Assembly: GCA_964602055.1 (NCBI GenBank)
Contig: CAZRPU010000056.1
Span: 1-13,737 of the forward strand
Direction: 5' to 3'
Origin: JACPLA01 sp964602055
GTDB taxonomy: Bacteria > Bacteroidota > Ignavibacteria > UBA10030
Length of the DNA: 13,737 nucleotides
In this document: one piece after another, positions 7,343 through 13,465 of the stretch
Numbering within the stretch: position 1 is the stretch's first letter
Layout of the letters: every line of letters begins with the position of its first letter
The notes under the pieces: generated by a model
Database searches by the model: none
What the model was told of the DNA's origin: nothing
The model's input: only the letters and a program-made list of their open reading frames with translations
Program-made: the position numbers and the translations under genes

Positions 7343-8491
7343 TCATCCCCCTTCAAGCGCCTTTCGGAGGATGACAAGAAGTTCCTCCTTCTCGAAATCC
7401 CCCTTGACGAGATATGCGGTTGCACCGATGGCCATCGCGTTCGCCCGTGCCTCCTCCGACGCATGGCCGGAAATGACGATAAAGGGTATCTTTTTCAGAG
7501 CTTCGTCATCCCTGGCAATACGCAGGACTTCGATCCCATCCATCCCGGGCATTTGATCATCCGTGATCACAGCATCGAAAGCTGATTCCTTGAGCCGTTG
7601 CAGGGCTTCCTCGCCGTCTCCTGCCACCTCGACGTCATAGCCGTTCCGTTGCAGGAGAATCTTGTAAAGATCCCGGGCTATCTGTGAATCGTCTGAAAAA
7701 AGAACCCTGATTTTTCCATCGCGTGAAGTTTGAGGGGCCGAGATGGCTGCGCCGGCGGAAGTGCTGCGTTCCCGCTTTTCGACAACACGGGTGACGAGCT
7801 CGGTGAGCTTGGCCTGGAATGTACCGAGTTCCTTTGACAATGCTTCTGCAGAGAACGATGAACTGACCAGCAGGTGGACCGAACCTTCCTCCCTCCCTGC
7901 GACGCTGAGGATGGAACCGTAACCTTTGAGAGCAGAGCGTATTTGCGGAAGCTCCGCCTGCATTCCGTCGTGCGGAGGCACATGCAGAACATAGAGCCGC
8001 TTCCCCTCATCCAATTCACGGGAGAGAATATTCTGCAGGGTTTCTCCCAGAGAGTTCCTGAGCTCCCGCGAAAACAATTCCACATTCTTCAGCAATTCCT
8101 GCACCGATTGCGCCGCCGGCAAATGGGAACGTACCGCCTTCATGGCTCCCTCGCCTTCGCGGATCGCCACGCCGGCAAAGAAATCCTCAACCTGTCCGTT
8201 CATAAGCCCGATGGCGAACCGCAGCGTCACATGCAACGCCGGTGTGAACACCGCGGGGTCGGTGAGAACGTGCTTCAAACATGCTTCCAGCGTGCGGGCC
8301 ACATCCGACAGGGGACGCGCCCCTACAAGAGGAGCCGACCCTTTGAGGGCGTGAAAATGTCGATTCGCCTGATGAAGGTAGTCTGTCTGGGAGGTGTCAT
8401 TGGCAAAGGATTGAATCAGTTTCTCCGCCTCGCGCAGGTGTGCCGTGGCCTCTGAACGAAATTTTTCACGGATTTCTTTCGTTCCGTTCAT
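7343..8491 (-). CDS. Hpt - linker - receiver signalling protein
   Basis: The 382-residue soluble product carries an N-terminal histidine phosphotransfer domain, about 1-120. Its motif FHALKGSAPLVG places the phosphorylatable histidine at H47. A middle region at about 135-235 (LYVLHVPPHDGMQAEL) distantly resembles the intermediate segment of CheA-type proteins. A Ser/Ala-rich linker then leads to a receiver at about 260-382, with acidic residues D267/D268, phosphoacceptor D311 (VITDDQMPGMDG), S341 and K363. No kinase catalytic core and no output domain follow, so it should relay phosphate between receivers and its own receiver. The ATG at 8491 is preferred, with a weak AAAGAGA upstream. A GTG at 8548 would add 19 residues of Pro-rich sequence before the Hpt fold. 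It is the last gene of the minus-strand set, 147 bases after the MBL gene. The partner kinase is not proven. Confidence 0.87.
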   Translation of the reverse strand: MNGTKEIREKFRSEATAHLREAEKLIQSFANDTSQTDYLHQANRHFHALKGSAPLVGARPLSDVARTLEACLKHVLTDPAVFTPALHVTLRFAIGLMNGQVEDFFAGVAIREGEGAMKAVRSHLPAAQSVQELLKNVELFSRELRNSLGETLQNILSRELDEGKRLYVLHVPPHDGMQAELPQIRSALKGYGSILSVAGREEGSVHLLVSSSFSAEALSKELGTFQAKLTELVTRVVEKRERSTSAGAAISAPQTSRDGKIRVLFSDDSQIARDLYKILLQRNGYDVEVAGDGEEALQRLKESAFDAVITDDQMPGMDGIEVLRIARDDEALKKIPFIVISGHASEEARANAMAIGATAYLVKGDFEKEELLVILRKALEGG

Positions 8492-8638
8492 CGGTTCTCT
8501 TTCGAGGAAAACGGGCTGAGCCGGTGGTTGGAGAAGGCAGGGTGGCACAAAGGATAAGCTGCGATGGAGCCGCCAACGAGAAGAGTCTTCATTGTGCTCC
8601 CTGTGAGGAACAGTGCGCGGTTCACGAGTGAGGAAGAT

Positions 8639-9526
8639 CTAGCGAAGATCGATCCGAAGTCCTTCCTTTGCCGCGAAGCACTTGGTTTTACCCCTGTAAT
8701 GACGGACAAGCTTTTTTGCGTGGAGAACCATCTTATCAATGAAGGCATCGCTGTGCTGCGGATCATGATGGAACATCGCCAATTGCTTCGCATTCCCCTG
8801 GACGGCAAACAGGACTGTCGATTCCACCGAAGAATGTCCCCATCCCTTCTTCTCTTCATATTCGTCGTTGGTGTACTGCGCCTCGCCGATGTACAAATCG
8901 GCATCCCGGATAAAATCCACAAATTTCTCATCGAGAAGGGCTGGAAGGTCCGTGTTCTTGTCGGAGACACGCCCGGAAGCATGGATCGACCCCTGGTAGG
9001 GCTCGTTATCCGTTGCATAGACGACGGTGCGTTTGCCGTCACTGACGCGATACCCGAGCGTGAGAGCAGGATGGTTGAGATAAAAGTGGTCCACCGTGAG
9101 CCCGTCTATTCTGATCGTCTCCCGCACCTCGTGAACTTCAATATTCGGGCTCATATCGCCAAGGTCCACGGGGAAATAATCCGAGTCCATCTGGGCGCGG
9201 AAGATTTTTTCAAACGATTTGTACCGCCCCGGGGGGCCATAGACATGAATGCGGGTCTGGTCGTTGTAGGCGGGAAGAAAGAACGGAAACCCCTGAATAT
9301 GGTCCCAGTGCGTATGACTGATAAAGAGATGGATGGTCATGGGACGGGAATCAAACTCTTTCAACATCTTCACCCCCAGTTCGCGGATCCCCGTTCCGGC
9401 GTCGAAGATAACGATCTGTTTCCCCGATTTGAGTTCAACACATGACGTGTTGCCCCCGTACCGGGTTGTCGATTTTCCCGGCGTAGCAACCGATCCCCGT
9501 GTACCCCAGAAGGTCACCTGCATCAT
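8639..9526 (-). CDS. Metallo-beta-lactamase-fold hydrolase (PhnP / cyclic phosphodiesterase-like)
   Basis: The 295-residue soluble product has the MBL metal site HTHWDH at 71-76 (H71, H73, D75, H76), H152 in LNHPA, D173 in YATDNEP and a histidine at 253/254 (MFHHDPQH). The N-terminus has FWGTRGSVATPG and a YGGNTSC loop with FDAGTG, the pattern of the PhnP-type branch (lactamase_B_2), which includes phosphodiesterases acting on cyclic phosphates and nucleotides. All metal ligands are present, so an active binuclear hydrolase is expected. The substrate is not known and cannot be read from the sequence. The start ATG (9526, immediately followed by a second ATG) overlaps the stop of the upstream receiver gene as ATGA. 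This indicates translational coupling and a shared role in the same signalling process. A cyclic-nucleotide or cyclic-phosphate role is family-based inference. Confidence 0.88.
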   Translation of the reverse strand: MMQVTFWGTRGSVATPGKSTTRYGGNTSCVELKSGKQIVIFDAGTGIRELGVKMLKEFDSRPMTIHLFISHTHWDHIQGFPFFLPAYNDQTRIHVYGPPGRYKSFEKIFRAQMDSDYFPVDLGDMSPNIEVHEVRETIRIDGLTVDHFYLNHPALTLGYRVSDGKRTVVYATDNEPYQGSIHASGRVSDKNTDLPALLDEKFVDFIRDADLYIGEAQYTNDEYEEKKGWGHSSVESTVLFAVQGNAKQLAMFHHDPQHSDAFIDKMVLHAKKLVRHYRGKTKCFAAKEGLRIDLR

Positions 9527-9915
9527 GCAGTGATTCCTGAACGGTGTTGAAGATGGTGTCGAACGACATTCAGGAGTTCGTCGAAATCGGTCGGCTTGAT
9601 ACAGTAGTCGTCGGCACCCAGCTTTCTCGCTGCGTCGATGTCGGGCTTGTACGATTTCGCCGAAGTCATGACCACAACTGTTTTGTCAAGTCCCGGATTG
9701 CTCCTGATCTTCTGTATCACCTCAAACCCGTGCATCCCCGGCATGATGATGTCGAGAATGACCACGTGCGGCTTTTCCTGCTCTGCCAGCCTCAGTCCGT
9801 CTTTTCCGTTGTCGGCGGAAAGAACGTTGAAGCCCTCCTGTTCAAAACGGAGGACCATGAGTCGCCGCAGCGAGTCTTCATCATCAACAATAAGTGCCTT
9901 GAGTTTTTTTTGCAT
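9523..9915 (-). CDS. Single-domain CheY-like response regulator
   Basis: The 130-residue product is a receiver domain and nothing else. Acidic-pocket residues are D11/D12 (LIVDDEDS), the phosphoacceptor is D55 (VVILDIIMPGMHG), the switch residue is T84 (VVMTSAKS) and the conserved lysine is K107 (YCIKPTDFDEL). With no DNA-binding or enzymatic domain it must act by protein contact or as a phosphate relay. Its stop codon overlaps the start of the MBL hydrolase as ATGA, making that enzyme the most obvious partner. The ATG at 9915 has no good Shine-Dalgarno sequence. The 212 bases upstream contain a possible promoter, so this gene may start its own transcript with the MBL and Hpt genes. Confidence 0.93.
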   Translation of the reverse strand: MQKKLKALIVDDEDSLRRLMVLRFEQEGFNVLSADNGKDGLRLAEQEKPHVVILDIIMPGMHGFEVIQKIRSNPGLDKTVVVMTSAKSYKPDIDAARKLGADDYCIKPTDFDELLNVVRHHLQHRSGITA

Positions 9916-9985
9916 GAACGGAATTGTGCCGCCGGAGCTGCTTTCAAGCGTTTTGAGCAGTGTTCGTGCACGAAAAGCATCGAAA

Positions 9986-10012
9986 CTTATAAAGAACTTT
10001 GACGAAAGGCAA
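9986..10012 (-). promoter_or_regulatory. Possible promoter for the receiver-MBL-Hpt genes
   Basis: Read on the minus strand, TTGCCT (10012-10007) and TATAAG (9991-9986) resemble -35 and -10 boxes, about 70 bases before the ATG at 9915. The 15-base spacer is short and the -35 is only a partial match. The gap it sits in (9916-10127) holds no gene. An 8-bp palindrome CCACGTGG at 10013-10020 lies just upstream. Confidence 0.25.
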
Positions 10013-10127
10013 CCACGTGGATCACACGCTTGTCGCGCAGGGCGGGGGAGAGTTTCAACGAAAAGGGGTCATTCCGACCGAGTGTGCAACAAACTTCGGG
10101 TTCTCCTGCGCGAGGACCTCGTGACGA

Positions 10128-10937
10128 TCAATACAGTGCGCTGCTGAAATCACGCCGGTATTCCTGCGTCAGTGAATGTTCTTCGCCGAGGAGTTTGAAA
10201 ATCGCGATGCAGCCCTTGCGCGCTCCGTCATCATCATAGAAGCGGTCGGAGCGGATAACTCCGATAAACAGTCTTAATGCCTGTTCGAAGTCCTCCCGAA
10301 GAAATGCCCGGGCAGCCGCAGCATACGATTCCTGCGCCGGGCCTGCGGGAAGTCTCCCGGGGCTTTGTGTCTTTTCAGCAAGCTGCGCAACCGTGCGGAT
10401 CGCATCGGCGAGTTCCGCATGATCCCCGATTTCGATACCCTTTACCAGCTCCCCTGCGCGGGCGGCGTCTTCAAAGAGCAAAAGCCTTGCGAGCTGCGTA
10501 CGGGCCTGGTCGTTGTGAGGATCTTTCCGAAGAACTTCCTCGAATGTTCTTCTTGCTTCCTCCTCCTTTCCCCCTTCCAGCAGAGAACGTGCAGAGTCGA
10601 GATGCTTGCGGAACTTGTCGGGCAGCGATTGCGAGAGCCACGATCGCACCTGAAAGTCGGGCAATGCACCCACAAATTCCGCTGTCGCCCGGCCGTCCAC
10701 AAACATCTTCACGGCGGGAATTCCCCTGATACCGTACTCTGCGGCGATATCGGGATGTTCCTCGGTGTTGAGCTTGGCGAGAACCCATTCTCCCTCCGCC
10801 TCTCCGGCAAGTCGCTCCAGCACCGGCCCGAGAATTCTGCAGGGACCGCACCATTCAGCCCAAAAATCAACGACAACCGGCGTTGTGTAGCTCCTTTGGA
10901 GTACTTCGGACTCAAAATTGTTTACATCTGCCGACAT
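10128..10937 (-). CDS. Thioredoxin-TPR protein, CnoX/YbbN-like co-chaperone
   Basis: The 269-residue cytoplasmic product has a thioredoxin domain at about 1-105, with active site WCGPC (C30 and C33) and the cis-proline loop GIPAVKMF (P74). A helical TPR-like region follows at about 107-269 (KEEEARRTFEEVLRKDPHND and a second set around 205-235). The C-terminus, LTQEYRRDFSSALY, matches the conserved end of the CnoX/YbbN family, holdase-type proteins that hand clients to GroEL/DnaK systems. Length is close to the usual 280-290. Escherichia coli YbbN lacks the full CxxC pair; here both cysteines are present, so redox activity is likely. The ATG at 10937 is preferred over a TTG at 10958 because GAAGGAG sits six bases upstream. 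It lies between signalling genes, 115 bases after the receiver gene. A functional link to them is not shown. Confidence 0.9.
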   Translation of the reverse strand: MSADVNNFESEVLQRSYTTPVVVDFWAEWCGPCRILGPVLERLAGEAEGEWVLAKLNTEEHPDIAAEYGIRGIPAVKMFVDGRATAEFVGALPDFQVRSWLSQSLPDKFRKHLDSARSLLEGGKEEEARRTFEEVLRKDPHNDQARTQLARLLLFEDAARAGELVKGIEIGDHAELADAIRTVAQLAEKTQSPGRLPAGPAQESYAAAARAFLREDFEQALRLFIGVIRSDRFYDDDGARKGCIAIFKLLGEEHSLTQEYRRDFSSALY

Positions 10938-10943
10938 TGCTTG

Positions 10944-10950
10944 CTCCTTC
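10944..10950 (-). promoter_or_regulatory. Ribosome-binding site of the thioredoxin-TPR gene
   Basis: On the minus strand GAAGGAG lies six bases before the ATG at 10937. It decides that start against the in-frame TTG at 10958, which precedes the ribosome-binding site. Confidence 0.75.
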
Positions 10951-11052
10951 ACTTTCAAAGGGTCATCATGGAAAAGAAAAGAAATCCCGGGAGGAATTCA
11001 AGCAATTGATTTGGATTTCAGGGGAAAAGAAAACGCAGCGAGGTGGGAGGTG

Positions 11053-12117
11053 CTAATGAACGGAAACTCTGCGAAGCTCGTCGTACCGCCGCAGTTTGCC
11101 CTTCACCACAGCGACGAGATGCGCCTGGTCAAAAGGCTTCGCAATATAGTCGTCCGCTCCGATTTCCTTCCCGGCCCGGATGACGATCTCATCGGACAGG
11201 CCGCTCACAAAGACGAACGGAATGCGGCTGAGACGGGGGATTTGCTGCACCTTCTCGAAGAATGCGAAGCCGCCATAGGACGAGGTTTCCAGGTTGATAT
11301 CGGCAAGGATAATTGCCGGAGTGGAATGGAGGAGAAACTGATACGCCTCGTCGGAAGTCGTAAAGGTGCGGACATCGAAATGTTCATCAAGAAGCACGGT
11401 CGCAATGGCTGTCAGCATTCCCTCATCGTCGTCGATCACAAGGACCGTTGGCCCTGCGGGGGGCTTCTTCAGCGTCTGGAGAAGTTCCACCTCGATCACC
11501 TCGAATTCGTCTCCGCTGATGTTATATCGCTGCCGAAGCTCAGTAATGGTAGCGGGGTCGTCAAAGGACTGCCGCGTCCAGAGGTTTCGAAATGCCTGAA
11601 TATAGCACTCGCGGCGAATTCCGAGTTCCCCCTCTTTGTGCTCCTGGGGAGAAATTCGCAGCGATCGCCTGAGAGATGCAAGAGTCAGCTCAGCAGCGGC
11701 CGACGGAGTGCCCGATTCCCATGCTTCGAAGAGGGCCCGGTTGTACGAAACAATTTCTCCCGCATGCCGGCGTTGTTCTTCTCTCCGGAGTCTCTCCGCC
11801 TCCCCTTGCTGCAACACTCTTAAGCGCTCCTCATCCTCCGTTTGCTTCTGTCGTTGCTGTTCTTTGCTCATTCGTCCGGTGTCTTCCGCCAGCTTCTTCG
11901 CATGAGCGGCTTCGTTATTCCGTTTTCGCTGTTCAAGAAGGGAATCGACGCGCTCAAGGTACGCTTGGCAGTACATGTTTCGAGGATTGAGTTCCTTTGC
12001 AAGAAGGATCTCCGCACGGGCGCGATCCAGGTCCTCTGCTTTCACGAGCGTATCCACGTGTTTCAGGATATCGCTGATTTTGTCGAACGTCGCTTTGTAG
12101 GGGAATGAAGGGAACAT
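11053..12117 (-). CDS. TPR/coiled-coil protein with C-terminal receiver domain
   Basis: The 354-residue soluble product has an unusual layout. Residues about 12-52 look like a TPR-type helical hairpin (DLDRARAEILLAKELNPRNM). A strongly charged coiled coil follows at about 55-122, rich in Glu, Arg and Gln. Residues about 125-212 hold a helical module present twice: Y-x2-A-x4-W then L-R-x4-I-S-x2-E-x4-E, at 125-164 and 172-209. The receiver lies at about 223-347: D229-D231, phosphoacceptor D273 (IILADINLE), S305 and K327 (YIAKPFD). The loop after D273 lacks the common Met-Pro and is slightly longer. The receiver is at the C-terminus, so the helical part may be the output or docking platform. 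No DNA-binding domain is seen. The ribosome-binding site is weak; the ATG at 12117 is the only good start. Partners are unknown. Confidence 0.85.
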   Translation of the reverse strand: MFPSFPYKATFDKISDILKHVDTLVKAEDLDRARAEILLAKELNPRNMYCQAYLERVDSLLEQRKRNNEAAHAKKLAEDTGRMSKEQQRQKQTEDEERLRVLQQGEAERLRREEQRRHAGEIVSYNRALFEAWESGTPSAAAELTLASLRRSLRISPQEHKEGELGIRRECYIQAFRNLWTRQSFDDPATITELRQRYNISGDEFEVIEVELLQTLKKPPAGPTVLVIDDDEGMLTAIATVLLDEHFDVRTFTTSDEAYQFLLHSTPAIILADINLETSSYGGFAFFEKVQQIPRLSRIPFVFVSGLSDEIVIRAGKEIGADDYIAKPFDQAHLVAVVKGKLRRYDELRRVSVH

Positions 12118-12274
12118 GGCAGCCGTTCCGATGCAAGACGAATGCCAGGAAATGTGTGCGGGCGAGGAGCTATTCTATGGTCTGGAAGCCATGCGCAGAG
12201 AGGAAAACGGATGAAGTTTGTAGAAATTCCAGAACCCCGCTTAACCAGATGCGTTCAGCTGTCAGAACATGGAT

Positions 12275-13465
12275 TTATCTGTCAAGAAGCGTCCGTATGG
12301 ACCGGTTCAAGCGCCCCGCAGAGAACGGTTTTTCAATGAATTCACTTACGCCTAATTCCTGATATTTCTGGGTGGCGAGGTCGCCACTGTGACCGCTCAT
12401 CCAAATGAGTCGTACGTTCTTGTTGATATGTTTCATGACCCGAGTCATTGCGATACCGTCCATTTCAGGCATCATGATATCGGTAATAACGGCAGCTATT
12501 TCATTCTTGTGATGGGCGAAGAGGGCGATTCCTTCTGTGCCTGTTGCGGCCGTCAACACCCTGTAGCCGGAACTCTCAAGGGTAATCCTCATGATCTCAA
12601 GGACCGAGACCTCGTCATCCACCAGAAGAATGAGTTCGCCCTTTCCTTGTATGGGCTCCTCACTCGCAGGTATCGCAGCCGGAGGGAGCATGTTCCTCCC
12701 TTCGTCCGCAGGGAGATAGATGGAGAATTTCGACCCTTGTCCTTCCTTGCTCTCAAGGTGAACAAATCCTTCGTGCGCTTTGACGATGGACAGCACGGTG
12801 GAAAGCCCCAGACCGGTCCCCTTGCCTGTATCCTTGGTGGTAAAGAAGGGATCAAAAATCCGCTCCTGCAGGTCTTCAGGAATTCCGACTCCCGTGTCTG
12901 CAACGCTGATCTTGACATATGCCCCGGGCGCAACATTGCTCTGCATGCTCGCATATTGTTCGTCGATGACAGCATTGGAAGCAGTGATGCTCATTTCACC
13001 GTGGCCTGACATCGCATCGCGTGCATTCACGCAGAGGTTCAGGACAACTTGCTGGATTTGTGTCGGATCTCCGTTTAGATTCCAGAGGTCTTTGGGAATC
13101 TCAGTTTTCAGAGTTATATCCTTCGGAAATGTCTCGCGGACGATTTTCTCAAGTTCTTTCAGCACATGCTTCGGCTGGAGGAGAATTTTCTTTTGCTCGG
13201 AGCCCCGCGCGAACGTCAGCACCTGCTTTATGATATCTGAGCCGCGTTTGGTGACAGATTCGATGGTGTTGATGAGCTGAAGGCTCCTCGGATCCGTGGT
13301 TTTCGTCCTCAGGACCTCCACCCCCATCATGATGGGAGCGAGGATATTGTTGAGATCATGCGCAATGCCGCTCGCCAGCACTCCTATGCTCTCAAGCCGC
13401 TGGCTCCTGGACATCTGATCTTCCATCCGCCTCTTCTCTGTAATGTCAGAGCAAATCGATAACAC
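12275..13465 (-). CDS. Hybrid histidine kinase, kinase core plus receiver (downstream part of a frameshifted gene)
   Basis: The open frame runs from a stop at 13489 to TAA at 12275. The first usable start is GTG at 13465, giving 396 residues. It begins with the end of a PAS/PAC domain (LSICSDITEKRRMEDQ). The H-box is GIAHDLNNILAP with H36, the N-box LNLCVNARDAM, the G1-box ADTGVGIP, the F-box DPFFTTKDTG and the G2-box GKGTGLGLS. A C-terminal receiver follows at about 280-396, with phosphoacceptor in VITDIMMPEMDG, switch Ser in WMSGHS and Lys in FIEKPFS. All kinase boxes are intact. No membrane segment is visible. The preceding PAS domain is in another frame (13446-13737), so GTG 13465 is probably not the natural start; the gene looks like one PAS-HK-REC kinase interrupted near 13475. 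It probably phosphorylates its own receiver and then the Hpt protein of this cluster. Confidence 0.85.
   Translation of the reverse strand: MLSICSDITEKRRMEDQMSRSQRLESIGVLASGIAHDLNNILAPIMMGVEVLRTKTTDPRSLQLINTIESVTKRGSDIIKQVLTFARGSEQKKILLQPKHVLKELEKIVRETFPKDITLKTEIPKDLWNLNGDPTQIQQVVLNLCVNARDAMSGHGEMSITASNAVIDEQYASMQSNVAPGAYVKISVADTGVGIPEDLQERIFDPFFTTKDTGKGTGLGLSTVLSIVKAHEGFVHLESKEGQGSKFSIYLPADEGRNMLPPAAIPASEEPIQGKGELILLVDDEVSVLEIMRITLESSGYRVLTAATGTEGIALFAHHKNEIAAVITDIMMPEMDGIAMTRVMKHINKNVRLIWMSGHSGDLATQKYQELGVSEFIEKPFSAGRLNRSIRTLLDR

Noticed and set aside
8492..8548. N-terminal extension of the Hpt-receiver gene from GTG 8548
   Set aside because: The added Pro-rich residues precede the first Hpt helix and the GTG lacks a ribosome-binding site. 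It is not excluded, but ATG 8491 is better.
8564..9445. Long plus-strand open frame (293 codons) opposite the MBL gene
   Set aside because: It is antisense to a gene with intact metal-ligand motifs, shows no recognisable domain and has no ribosome-binding site.
10918..11823. Plus-strand open frame of 301 codons opposite the TPR-receiver gene
   Set aside because: It is antisense to a clear receiver domain and has no coherent protein family signal.
12105..12362. Small plus-strand open frames in the gap between the kinase and TPR-receiver genes
   Set aside because: They overlap the 3' end of the kinase gene, lack a good ribosome-binding site and give no protein-like pattern. The 157-base gap otherwise shows nothing I can name.
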